Source: Neocallimastix lanati (nom. inval.) (Eukaryota > Neocallimastigomycota > Neocallimastigomycetes > Neocallimastigales > Neocallimastigaceae). From it: DNA of 64,000 nucleotides. The stretch is from the NCBI GenBank assembly GCA_016946835.1, contig JACVTC010000183.1:67501-131500 (forward strand), written 5' to 3'. The notes below the pieces were generated by a model. That model did no database searches, was not told the origin of the DNA, and worked only from the letters and a program-made list of their open reading frames with translations. Below are positions 49,252 to 61,113 of this stretch, one piece after another; position 1 is the stretch's first letter, and every line of letters begins with the position of its first letter. Position numbers and translations under genes: made by a program.

Positions 49252-52040
49252 ATGACAAACGATTCTATTATCTTAATTTGAAGTTATTACTTCAAAAGTG
49301 ATAATAGATGTATCAAGTTTAATTTAATATAAAATTAATATAAATGAATTTGTTTTATTATTATTAATAATTAAGTTATTATTATTCTAGCTTAACACTA
49401 AATTGTTATTAATTTTTCAAAATTATACATTTCTTTTTTGTTTAGTATTAATTTTTATTATTATTTATTAATTTTTATTATTATTTATTAATATAATATT
49501 TGGTTATTATTTTTTTTATTACATTTCTAATAACAACGAGAAATTAATTTTATAAAATATTTACAAGTATTTATATTTTTATAATAATTTAAAGTATTTA
49601 CAAATTTTAATAATAAAACAATTAAGAATAATTATATTTATAAAAATAAACAATAAAATAAACAAATAAACAATTAATACAAGAATTATTATAAACAAAG
49701 AATTCAAAATAATAAAAAAAAAAAGAGAAAATTGTTTACAAACTATTTACTTTTAATTAAAAAGAGAAATTAATTAACATTAGTATTTTATTATTTTAAA
49801 AATTAAAATAGAATTAAAGTATAATTTCAAGTTTTAGAATTTAATTAAAATAATTTTTTTTATTTTGATTTTAATTTCAAATTTTAATTTATAAATTTGT
49901 TGCTGAATAGGTTAGATATTATTCAAGCTTTTATAATAATTTTATATTTAAGAATTCCAATCTGTATCAAAATGATACGATATTTTATTAAATACCGTAT
50001 ATGTTAGTTGGGCGTTTATGCAAAAGGGAATTACTCCAAGAATATTATATTACAATAATTATATTTATTTACTTTTTATTTATTTATCTTTTATTATTTT
50101 ATTTATTATATTTTATCATATAAAAAAATACATGTTGTAATTATTATTCATAAAAAAAATATTTATTTATAAACTATTTTCATAATTATATTTTTCTAAT
50201 TTTATAAATATTACTTGTCGAAACACTAAAATTAATAAATATAAATTTTCATAACTTTTTACTTATAATTATTAATTCATATTATTTAACATTATCTAAA
50301 AACTATTTTAATATTAACATACTAATTTAATTAAACCTTCAATCTCCGTTATAATTAATATAACTAATTTTGCATGTAATCAACAATTATTTAATTTAAT
50401 ATTTTAATTATTATTAATAAATTATCTTTAATAATATATTTTAAGATTCATTATATAAAAATAATTTTTAATAAATATTTATATTAATAATTTTTCTATG
50501 TAAAGGTTTTTGTAGTAGTTAGGTAAGATTCTTGCTATATCTTTCCTAGTTTGGGTTAAATTGGTCAGGTCAAGATGTTTTTATTAATTATAACAATTAA
50601 TTAAATTTAAATAATAAATAACACACACAGAGTTTTATAATTAAGATTTCAATATGTAAGATTTATGTTTTATTAGAACTTTATTTAATATATATTTTAA
50701 TAATAAATTTTTAACTAAGATTAATACAAAAAATTATTTATTGTTATAATTAATTTATTAACTTTATGTTAATAGTTTAAAGTAAATTAATAGTTAAAGG
50801 TTAAAGGTTAATAATCTTACAAAGAATTCAAAATATGGAATTTCAAATCCTTTTTATACTAAACTAAAATAATAATTAACAATATAATTAATTAATACAT
50901 TTTAATCTTAATATATTCATACATGTATATAAACTATATAAAATATAATAATAAAAAAATATTGATAAGAATCTTTTAATAAAATAACTATATAACTTAT
51001 TCATAAAACAATTTAATAATAAAACTAATTTAATAATAAAATATACAATAAAATAAAATAAAATATTAAAACTAATTAAAAATTCTCTTTCGGAAATCTT
51101 TAGAATGATAAAGAATTCCTTAGAATCTTTTAGAAAATAATTGAATAAAAATATATAATAATAAAATATATAAACTTATAAAACTTATTTAAAATATTAT
51201 AAAACTATTACTAATAACTAATTCTGTATTTTTAATTAATAATACAAATTAATAATATAATTTCCAAGTTAAGAGATTTATCTAATATAAATTTCTTAAT
51301 TAATAATTTAGGGTCTTAATTAAATAATTAAATTAAATTTTTATATTTAAATATCTTTAAAGTCCAATATCTCTTTATCTAGTTGCCCAATAATATTGAT
51401 TTTAACATATGTTGTAGTTCTCGACCGTAGCTTTCTAACGGATATAATTTTAGCGGGAAATCACGATATAATATTTCCATTATTTGTTGAGTTATCGTTG
51501 TTTTTCTTCATGTTATTTTTATCAAATTCTAAAGGGTTAAATTAAATTAAATTATCTTTAATAAATAAGTCCAAACCCTTTGGTTTCTAATTCTTTAATG
51601 TTTCTAATATTTATTGTTATAATTAAAATCGAATTAAAATAATTTTTGTCAATAACTAAATTAAATTTCAATTGATCTAATAGTGAATTTTAACTTCAAA
51701 TCCACTAGTATTCGTGACATTCTAAATAATTTTTCTATTATTTTATATTTTTTCTACTGGACATGCATTAAAATGTTAGAAATTGAAATAAAAATTCTTT
51801 TATAGTAATTTCTAAACCACAATTTTATTTTAATAATAATATTATTAATTAAAATTGGGAAATTTAAATTTGTTTTATTAAAATAGATCCAGTTTATTAT
51901 AAGAAAATTTAAATAAATTTAATTTATTTTTTTTTTTTTTTATTTTTTTAAAAAAATAATAAATAAAATTTATTTTAAGATTAAAAAAGAATAAATTTAT
52001 TGCTATTAATTTATAAAATTTTATTGTTATTATTATTTTT
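49252..52040. other. LTR relics, no gene
   Basis: O-type start at 49252, F-type start at 49973 (TGATACGATATTT), and a reversed P-like promoter/start block near 50815-50880 (CTTACAAAGAATTC...TTTATACT). The stretches between are AT-rich and without coding potential. Confidence 0.45.
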
Positions 52041-52660
52041 CTTATAATAATAACTCTTAATTTCTAAAAGAACTTAAGAGTCTCTATTTATACTTTTTCA
52101 AAATTTTAAATTAAATATTGTTTAATCTTAACAAATTTCTTATTTAGGAAAAGATTAGAAGAAAAACCTAAATAAGTTTCGATTAATATTCTAAACATAT
52201 TAATCATCGGATCATTAAGTAAAACCGATACCAATCAGTATTCGGGAAAACCTTAAAGATCGATTTTCTAATTATTTTTATAATAAATAATTTTAATTAA
52301 ATGTCCAAAATAATAAATAAAAAAAATAAAAATTGAATAAATTTGTCCAAATTTAGAAAAAAATTTTGTTATGAAAAATTTTAAATAATTTTTGATTATG
52401 TCTAAACATTTAAATAATAATTATAACGAATAAATATTAACTAATATTAATAAATTTTTTTTTAATTATTAATTTAACTAATAATTGTTTAACTACTCCT
52501 AATATTTAAATAATCTTACATGTAATAGTTATAGTACATTGTTACAAAATAAATAATGATAATGTAAAAATAATGTATTTCTAATTATTAAGTATTTAAT
52601 ATATTAATACATAATAAGAAATAATAATTAAAATTTAAAAATTTATTATTATTTCTTACA
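52041..52660 (-). repeat. Solo LTR T copy 1 (left end uncertain)
   Basis: Reverse-oriented; ends ATTATTATTTCTTACA at 52660 inside a perfect 14-bp inverted repeat (TAAGAAATAATAAT / ATTATTATTTCTTA). Core hairpin at 52053-52080. The true left end lies upstream, before 51900. Confidence 0.65.
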
Positions 52661-52675
52661 TAAAAAGACATCAAC

Positions 52676-52705
52676 TATATAACTCAGTGGTAGAGTGCTT
52701 GCTTT
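52676..52705 (+). pseudogene. 5' half of tRNA-Ala, cut in the anticodon loop
   Basis: TATATAACTCAGTGGTAGAG plus TGCTTGCTTT equals the tRNA-Ala at 60434 except for the damaged acceptor. It stops at the third loop base where LTR J begins. The 5' leader and the T LTR end upstream are also shared with 60376-60433. Confidence 0.85.
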
Positions 52706-53162
52706 TGTCAAGGGTTTTAGATAATTTGGTCTTAACGATTAGGTCAAGATGCCAAATTATAGTAATTAATTAATAATTTAATTTTATTCTTATTTAAAAC
52801 ATATTATTATTAGTAATAAATAAGTTTTTTATTTAAAATATAAGTTTTATTTAATATTAATAATATTTTATTATATTATTATTTTATATAATTATTACTA
52901 TAATTTAAATTGCAATAATCCTACAAAGGATTAATCAAAAGATTTAAACATGTATTTATATAAAATAATTAATTATTAAAATATTAATTATTAATATGAA
53001 TATGTAATAATATTAATAAAAGTTTGATATTGATAATATAAAGTAAGATAATAATATAAATATTTAAATAAAATATAAGAAACTAATATAACTAAATATT
53101 ATATTTTATAATTAAAATATAAAATGTAGAAATTAATTTAATATGACAATCACGTGTTTACA
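52706..53162 (+). repeat. LTR J copy 2
   Basis: TGTCAAGGGTTTTAG to CACGTGTTTACA; inverted relative of 17294-18041 without the K insertion. Confidence 0.65.
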
Positions 53163-53329
53163 TTATTTAATATATATTAATTTCAATATGTTAATAGTAT
53201 TTAGTCGATTAGTTGGCCTAGACTATTTCCTAAATATTTTAATAATAATTATTATATTATTTATTAATATTGAAATTCAAATAACTGAATTATTGAAATT
53301 GAAATTGAAATTCAGTTATTATCTTAACA
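53163..53329 (-). repeat. Fragment of a P-type LTR
   Basis: TTGGCCTAGAC...AATTCAGTTATTATCTTAACA resembles the 3' third of LTR P copy 2 (25860-26029). Confidence 0.55.
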
Positions 53330-53335
53330 AATAAG

Positions 53336-54066
53336 TGTTGAAATTACAACTGAATTAAATTTTAATTTCAATTAATTTCAATTAAAATTATTAAAAACAA
53401 AATAATTAATAAAAATTTATAATTCATTAATTATTCTTTAAATTTTATTTATTTTATAATATTATAAGTTATTTGATCATCTTAGGACCAGCTTAGGCCT
53501 ACTGATTCTAATGATATCATATTAAACTTAAATATTATTAATAAATAAAATATTTATTCAACATGAATCATTTGGTCATGTCATCCTTGATTCATAAATT
53601 AATGTTAATGTATTAATTTATGTTATATTGATTTAATTAATTATTAATTATTAATTACTATATTAAATATTTAAATTTAATATTATATTAAATATATTAG
53701 CTAATATATTAGATTAAAAAATATAATTTATTTATATTAAACATATTCTTATACTAAATATTATTATTATCAACTTTATATTATTATTATCAATATTCTC
53801 AAACCTACAAAGTATAAAAAGAAAATTCAAATTTATCTTTTTGTTCTTTGTAAGGTTATAGTTAACCTATTATAATATAACTATATATTTTTATTAATAA
53901 ATAAAAATTTTTATCATATCAAACCAATTAGTAGTTTTAATTAAGTGTTAAATTAACAAATTTATCTTTATAACTCTTTTATTTTAGTCATTTACTTATA
54001 TCTATATAGTTATATTATATAGATATATCAACCTGATTCCTCGTTAAATCTGTCTACTTTGTAAGA
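53336..54066 (+). repeat. 5' LTR of the young Ty3 element (LTR P)
   Basis: TGTTGAAATTACAACTG to TTTGTAAGA. TATAAAAA at 53813-53820; a likely transcript start near GTAAGGTTAT at 53850. Confidence 0.95.
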
Positions 54067-54076
54067 ATAACCTTAC
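54067..54076 (+). promoter_or_regulatory. Self-complementary primer site
   Basis: ATAACCTTAC begins at the first base after the LTR and is the exact complement of GTAAGGTTAT at 53850-53859, 37 nt downstream of the TATA box. This is the Tf1 self-priming arrangement. No tRNA-type TGG site follows the LTR. Confidence 0.65.
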
Positions 54077-54100
54077 CCAAGAAAAGAGAATCACCTTGAT

Positions 54101-55182
54101 ATGTCCCTTTATAATAACGTGTGGGCAAACTCCTATCCTGACTTTGCTCCTATGTCGGAAGTAAATAAGCTAAGAACAGACGCTCAGATTACTGTCTCTG
54201 AACTGGCAAAAGATGCAGAAGTTACATTCTTATCAAGAGAAGATTTTAATAAATATAATGAAGATCTTCAAAAGAAACTTTTTACTTTAAATAGGGATAA
54301 CAAGAATATCATAAAACAACTTTCTTCTATTACCAGCATTTTAAATCAGAAATTCGATTTTATTCCTAATGTTAATGCTTCTCAAAATCAAGATGATAAC
54401 GCTTCTATATCAACAAGAAGAGAGGCAGACAATGATGTAATAATGAGGAATACTATTCCCAATACACTTCAAGAAGTCCCAGAACCTGGATTCTTCACTG
54501 GGGATACTAAGGAAACCGATCTCTTTTGTCAGCTCTGTGAAGATACTTTTAAGACTTATCCTAACTGTGAATCTACTATGGATGTAAAAATTAATTATGT
54601 TAAGTCACGCTTAAGAGATGGTGCTCGTAATTGGTATTATGCCAAATATAAAGATAGAAGTCCAGCAACATTAGAAGAATTGATTAAAGAATTAAGGAAA
54701 GCTTTTAATAATGTTGCCAGTAAGAAATTAGCCATGATCCAACTCGCAAAAATTTCTCACACATTTGGGAAAATTAATGATTATATTGATGAATTTCGAA
54801 CCCTTACAACATGTTTGAATTGGAATGAAGAAGCTTTAGTTTTATTCTTTTATAATGGATTGCACCCAAGGTTCCAGGAAGAAATAGAAAAAATGGATGA
54901 ATTTCCTTCTGATCTTAGTACTATTATACTAGATGTATTCTTTACGAAAATTCCTTGAAATCTAAAGGTCAATTAAAATCTAATGGTAATAAAAATTTAA
55001 AGAAAAAGTCTTCTAATGTCCACAATAACAACAACAACAATAATAATAAATATAATAATAATAACAATTATAACAAATATTATAATAATAATAATTATAA
55101 TAAAGTCCACAATAATAATAACTTTAATAAAATTAATAATAACAGTAATAATAGTACAAATAATAATAATTCAAAAAACTAA
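54101..55182 (+). pseudogene. Gag and nucleocapsid of the young Ty3 element (one frameshift)
   Basis: ATG at 54101. Residues about 30-90 are charged and coiled-coil-like; about 125-270 is the retrotransposon capsid domain (FFTGDTKETDLFCQL; RDGARNWYYAKY; LFFYNGLHPRFQ). Near 54925-54955 the frame moves by one base, after which a basic Lys-rich then Asn-rich tail runs to 55182. The tail has no zinc knuckle. Frame one ends at TGA 54958. A loss of one base is the simplest explanation, though a second recoding signal is not excluded. Confidence 0.8.
55173..55179 (+). promoter_or_regulatory. Slippery heptamer A AAA AAC for -1 frameshifting
   Basis: In the nucleocapsid frame the codons are TCA AAA AAC TAA; slipping back one base enters the pol frame just before the stop. 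This is a canonical X XXY YYZ site. Confidence 0.65.
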
Positions 55183-58100
55183 ATAAAGGACTTCACTCGG
55201 AGTCCAATTCATCAAAAAATGTAAAAACAATTTATTATAACTTTCCTTCATTTGATAACATCACAACCCAAAAACTACCTTCAACTTTTCTTTTATTCCA
55301 TTGCTACATTCCAACAAGACTACCAATTAATAATAATAAATTAAAAATTAAAAATAACCAAAAAATTACATCTGAATCTATGCTAGATTCTGGATCATTT
55401 TGTAATTTTATTACAGAAAATTTAGTTCAAAAACTAAATTTAAAAATTTATAATTTAAAAAATAAAATTTCAGTCAAAGGTATATCTGGTTCTACTACTA
55501 AGATAGATCAGTACGTTTGGCTAAAATTTCAAATAAAAATACAAAAGAATAAAAAATTTTATTTTAAAAATTACAATGAAAAATTTCTAATAACAAATTG
55601 CATACCAACTGATCTGCTTTTTGGTAATCAATTCATGCGAAAATTCAAAATTCACTATAATTATGATAAGAATATATTATATTCTTATTTAAATTATTAT
55701 TTTTCAAATAAAAATAACAAAAATCCTAATAAATATTGCAAAAACAATTTATATCTACAGTCGATGAAAAATAAAATTTTAAAAAATTATTTACTTTTTA
55801 ATAAATCAATAAAAAAATTTAATTATAAAAATTTTTCAAAAAATTTCAAAAAATTTGATCAGAAGTTTAATTATAATAAAAAATTTTTTAATAAAAAACT
55901 TAATAACCTTAACCTTAATAATTTTTCAAAAATTTGTGATAAATTTAATTATAAAAAATTTTTTAATAAAAATCATTATTTTATTAATAAATATAAATAT
56001 TATTTCAATAAACAAAAAAAATATTTAAAAAATAATTTTAATTTAAACAATGACTATAATTACAATTTTTTAATATATTCCTTCTTATCAAATAAAGAAA
56101 TTAATAAAAATGACAATGAAGATCCAAATATTGAAGATATTCCGCCTCAATATCGCGATCTATTTATTGTTTTTAGTAAAGCCGAAGCCGATAAACTTCC
56201 CCCACATCGTTTAACCGACTGCAAAATAGTGCTGGAGAAGGACGCTTCCCTTCACTATGGTCCAATCTATCCCTTAACCGAAGAGGAAAATAAAGTTTTG
56301 AAAGAATATATAAAAGAAAACCTAAAAAAAGGATTTATTAGACCATCTGAATCACCTGCAGGTTATCCAGTTTTATTCCAAAAGAAAAAAGATGGTACAC
56401 TTCGGTTATGCGTAGACTATAGGAAGTTAAACGCTGTTACTATAAGAAACTCGTACCCCATACCTCTTATTAATGAAATTATCGAAAAGGTTAAAGGAGC
56501 AAAGTATTTTACAAAATTAGATTTACGTTCAGCCTATAATTTAATCCGTATTAAGGAAGGGGATGAATACAAGACAGCTTTCAGAACTAAATATGGTCAC
56601 TATGAATAAAATACTTAGTTATGCCATTTGGTTTAAAAAACGCACCAGCTACTTTTCAATCGTTTATTAATTCGGTACTAAGACCATATTTAGAAAAAAG
56701 TGTTATTCTTTATTTAGACGATATTTTAATCTACTCCAAAGATTTAAAAGAACATCATAAACAAGTTAGGGAGGTTTTGCAAGCATTAATTAATAATAAT
56801 TTATATGCAAAATTAGAAAAATGCGAATTTGATAAAGAGAAAGTTGAATTCCTTGGATATGTATTATCAGGTCAAGGTGTCACTACCGATCCGAAGAAAA
56901 TAGAATCAATTAAAGACTGGCCTCAACCAAATAACTTAAAAGAAGTACAGAGGTTTTTAGGTCTTTGCAATTATTATAGAAGATTTGTTAAAGATTTTGC
57001 AAAAATTGCAAAACCTTTACATAATTTAACCAGAAAAAATATTAAATTTAATTGGAATAACAAATGTGAAGAATCATTCTCAGAATTAAAGAAAAGATTA
57101 ACCAGTTCTCCAGTTTTATTCCATCCGGATAATAATAAACCATTTATTGTTGAATGTGATGCAAGTAACTTTGCCCTTGGTGCTGTTTTATCACAAAAGG
57201 ATGATAATAATAAATTACATCCAGTTGCATATTTCTCAAGAAGCTTACAAGGTGCAGAAATTAATTATACTATTACAGACAAGGAGTTGTTAGCTATTAG
57301 AGAAGCCTTTTTGGCATGGAGACATTTATTACTTGGTGCGAAATACAAAGTAACTGTTTATACTGATCATAGGAACTTATTATATACCCTTGGTGGTAAA
57401 ATTGGTAATCAAAGGCAACATAGATGGCATATGTTCTTCCAAGAATATAATTTTGAATTAATTTATAGACAAGGTTCCAATAATGGAAAACCTGATTCTC
57501 TTTCAAGAAGACCAGATTATATAAAAAATAATGAAGAAACTAAAACCGAAAATATTCTTGACATAAAAAATGTAAAGGAAGTTCCATGTTTTATTGGTGT
57601 TGTTAGCGATCTTTTAGAAAGAATTATAGAAGCTACAAAAACAGATGCCACAGCTGATGATATTAGACTCTATTTTAGCCCACAGAATATTAAAAATGAT
57701 ATGTCCTATAAACCCTTTAGGAAAATGAATAAGTTCAAAATAAAGGATAATATTATATTATATAATAATTTAATTTATATTCCTGAAATTTTAAGATTAG
57801 AAATCTTAACTAAATATCATGAAAAGCCTTCCGCTGGTCATCTTGGAATTAAAAGAACTCTTGAATTAATTACAAGAAACTTTTGGTGGCCCAAAATGCA
57901 AGATGATGTTACAAAATTTGTCAATTCCTGTGAATGTTGTGCAAGAAACAAAATTAATAGACATAGGAAATATGGCTTTCTACAACCGTTGGAAACACCT
58001 GATAGACCTTGGAAATCTATAGAAGTTGACTTTTTATGTGGCCTCCCGGATTCAAAGGGATATACGGTAATAATGGTTGTAGTGGATCGTTTCTCTAAAA

Positions 58101-59074
58101 TGATTCACTTAATACCTTTCAAACAAATTCCTGATGCAAAACAAACTGCCAAAGCATTTATGAATAATGTTTATAAATTACATGGCCTTCCTTATGATAT
58201 GTATACAGATAGAGGTCCTCAGTTTACAAGTGCACTTTGGAAGGAATTCATGAAATTACTTAATATTAAATCCAAATTAGCTACAACAGATCATCATGAG
58301 ACTATTGGTCAAGTTGAGAGATGCAACTCCTTTATTGAACAGTATTTAAGAGCTTATTCAAGATCTTATTATCACGACGATTGGATTAATTGGATCTATC
58401 TTGCAGAGTTCGCTTATAATAATTCAGTCAATGAATCTACAAAAGAAACACCTTTCTTTATTAACTATGGATTTCATCCATCTATGGACGAATATTTCTT
58501 ACTACCCCAAGTTGATACTAATAGTAAATTTATTAAAAATGTAAGTACAAGTTTTAATCATATTAAAGATGTCTTATTAAGATCTAAAGAATTATATAAA
58601 AATTATGCGGATAAGAAAAGGATGCCACCTCCTGTAATTAAAGAAGGTGACTTGGTTTGGATTCAAGCACCTCCTTCCTTAAATATTGAAGATTGTTCTA
58701 AACTCGCTCCTTGTAAATATGGACCTTACAAGGTAATCGATGTTTTAGAGAATAATAATTATAAAATTGATCTTAAAAAGTCACCTTTTCCAAAACATCA
58801 TCCAATCTTTCATATCTCTGAATTGGAACCTTATGTTCCAACTCCGCAAAAGTTTTTAAATAGAAGTTCGCACAATGAATCCATTAATGATATTATTGAA
58901 ATTTCTGGATTTAGGACAAACTACAAGAAAAACTGCTACGAATATAGAGTTAGATACAAATATAAAAGTTCAAGTAATTGGGTGCCTTCTTATGAAGTTG
59001 AAAATAATCCAAGGAATCAAAGAATATATCAAGAATATTTAAAGAATAATAGAAAATTCACTTCTCTTTCTTAT

Positions 59075-59080
<6 letters not shown>
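55174..59080 (+). pseudogene. Pol of the young Ty3 element: protease, RT, RNase H, integrase
   Basis: Protease LDSGS near 55383; a long Asn/Lys/Phe-rich linker; reverse transcriptase from about 56215 ([34 protein letters not shown] at about 56715); RNase H (CDASNFALGAVLSQ; TDHRNLLY); integrase with the HHCC site (HLGIKRT...CECCARNK) and DD-E residues (VDFLCGLP; DRGPQFTS; a glutamate in GQVERCNSFIEQ). The C-terminus has a weak chromodomain-like tail (YEYRVRYKYKSSSNWVPSYE) lacking clear aromatic cage residues. Five extra bases, TAAAA at 56607-56611, stop the frame between GHYE and YLVMPFG. Confidence 0.9.
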
Positions 59081-59123
<43 letters not shown>

Positions 59124-59639
59124 ATTATACTTAAGCTATAAATAGTATATTAAATAATAATATTTCAAAATTAAATTAGTTAATTTAAAATTTTACATTT
59201 CAAAATTTCAAAAATTTTTAAAAATCGAAATTTAATAATACTTTATTTATTTTTTACATTATTATATTCATTAAATTATAAATTTTCACTATATTTAAAA
59301 ATTTTCAATTTAATGCATAAAATTAAGATGAAATTTCAATTTAAATTTCAAAATTTCAAATTCACATTTTTTCAACGAAATTTTAAATAAAATTCACACC
59401 ATTATATTTCTCGATATTTAATTTTATAACAAAATTTTAATTTCAGTAAATTTTGACAATTTCGAAATTTCCATGAAATGGCCACTTGTAATGTGTTCTT
59501 TAAAGGACTCATGTGACCTTTTTACTTCAAAAAAAAAAAAAAAAAAAAAATTTTAAAATATACAATTTTATAAATATAATAATTTCTTTATGTAACGTTA
59601 CACAAAATCGTCTGGAATCCGATTTTTGTGGAAGGGCGT
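59081..59639 (+). other. 3' noncoding segment of the young Ty3 element
   Basis: Starts with about 40 A residues, then palindromic AAATTTCAAAATTTC words. A purine stretch GTGGAAGGGCG (59629-59639) abuts the 3' LTR and is the likely polypurine tract. Confidence 0.7.
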
Positions 59640-60370
59640 TGTTGAAATTACAACTGAATTAAATTTTAATTTCAATTAATTTCAATTAAAATTATTAAAA
59701 ACAAAATAATTAATAAAAATTTATAATTCATTAATTATTCTTTAAATTTTATTTATTTTATAATATTATAAGTTATTTGATCATCTTAGGACCAGCTTAG
59801 GCCTACTGATTCTAATGATATCATATTAAACTTAAATATTATTAATAAATAAAATATTTATTCAACATGAATCATTTGGTCATGTCATCCTTGATTCATA
59901 AATTAATGTTAATGTATTAATTTATGTTATATTGATTTAATTAATTATTAATTATTAATTACTATATTAAATATTTAAATTTAATATTATATTAAATATA
60001 TTAGCTAATATATTAGATTAAAAAATATAATTTATTTATATTAAACATATTCTTATACTAAATATTATTATTATCAACTTTATATTATTATTATCAATAT
60101 TCTCAAACCTACAAAGTATAAAAAGAAAATTCAAATTTATCTTTTTGTTCTTTGTAAGGTTATAGTTAACCTATTATAATATAACTATATATTTTTATTA
60201 ATAAATAAAAATTTTTATCATATCAAACCAATTAGTAGTTTTAATTAAGTGTTAAATTAACAAATTTATCTTTATAACTCTTTTATTTTAGTCATTTACT
60301 TATATCTATATAGTTATATTATATAGATATATCAACCTGATTCCTCGTTAAATCTGTCTACTTTGTAACA
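59640..60370 (+). repeat. 3' LTR of the young Ty3 element (LTR P)
   Basis: 731 bp ending TTTGTAACA, followed by the ATAAG target copy. Confidence 0.95.
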
Positions 60371-60417
60371 ATAAGAAATAATAATTAAAATTTAAAAATT
60401 TATTATTATTTCTTACA
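60371..60417 (-). repeat. End of an LTR T copy, duplicated from 52614-52660
   Basis: 47 bases identical to the end of LTR T copy 1, including the 14-bp inverted repeat. Its last base lies 16 bp before the tRNA. Confidence 0.8.
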
Positions 60418-60433
60418 TAAAAAGATATCAACT

Positions 60434-60505
60434 GGGGATATAACTCAGTGGTAGAGTGCTTGCTTTGCATGCAAGAAGCCTCGGGTTCGATCCCCGATAT
60501 CTCCA
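60434..60505 (+). tRNA. tRNA-Ala(TGC)
   Basis: Acceptor GGGGATA pairs with TATCTCC (one G-U), D stem ACTC/GAGT, anticodon stem CTTGC/GCAAG with loop TTTGCAT (anticodon TGC), T arm TCGGG-TTCGATC-CCCGA, discriminator A. No intron. TTTTTTT follows about 20 bp later. Confidence 0.96.
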
Positions 60506-60797
60506 GTTAAGTTTTGGTTTTTTTCATTTTATTTATATAATTGGAAATATTAAAAATTAGAATTTTATAAATATAAATTATATATTTGTTTTAGCAAATT
60601 TTCTATAAATTTTTTATTAGAGGAATTTAATATTAAAATATATATTAGTATAGTATAATATAATTATTATAAATATAAAAAAAATTATTTATTGATATAA
60701 GCCTGAGTGAAATATTAAAATTTATATATTTCTTAAATAACTACTTTGATTTTTTTTATTTTAATATATAGTTTTAATATAATATTAAAGATAGAAA
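60506..60797. other. AT-rich spacer, nothing identified
   Basis: No element ends or coding signal. Confidence 0.5.
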
Positions 60798-60810
60798 ATG
60801 AATTTAAATA

Positions 60811-61113
60811 GTGAAAGAGAGTATACATCCACATTTGAAAACCCAATACCTCCAAATTTCTACTATAATTAATCTCATCCCTGTATTCTTTTTCCAAAAT
60901 GGCTCATTGTTAAATGAAAACGAAAAGAATGATTCCCGTGGAATATCACAAATATTTACTCTAAGTGAAACTTTCTTTAAGGAGCATTCTAACTCGTTCG
61001 AAATCGACGAATCCAAAAACACATTGGTTGTTAGCAAACATACTGGAATCTCCATGAAGTGGAGACTGTCTTGCTCACCAATGGAACACTTAAAGAACAT
61101 ACACCGACTTTAA
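60811..61113 (+). CDS. Unrecognised ORF of about 100 codons in a GC-richer island
   Basis: Open frame to TAA at 61111 with normal, non-repetitive composition (FFFQNGSLLNENEKNDSRGI; KHTGISMKWRLSCSPMEHL). No ATG starts it; the only candidate is GTG at 60811. An ATG at 60798 in another frame opens M-N-L-N-S-E-R-E-Y-T-S and stops at 60872, so a gene start with a lost frame or short intron is possible. The minus strand is also open, so even the strand is uncertain. Probably a gene fragment. Confidence 0.3.
   Translation: MKESIHPHLKTQYLQISTIINLIPVFFFQNGSLLNENEKNDSRGISQIFTLSETFFKEHSNSFEIDESKNTLVVSKHTGISMKWRLSCSPMEHLKNIHRL

Larger units (their letters stand above)
53336..60370 (+). mobile_element. 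Very young Ty3 element with broken frames
   Basis: LTRs 53336-54066 and 59640-60370, both 731 bp, appear to differ only at the second-last base. Target duplication ATAAG at 53331-53335 and 60371-60375. Gag, nucleocapsid, protease, reverse transcriptase, RNase H and integrase are all present, but gag has a one-base shift and pol a 5-bp insertion. It lies 63 bp upstream of tRNA-Ala. Confidence 0.95.

Noticed and set aside
57297-57506. Minus-strand ORF inside RNase H
   Set aside because: Antisense shadow of the pol frame.
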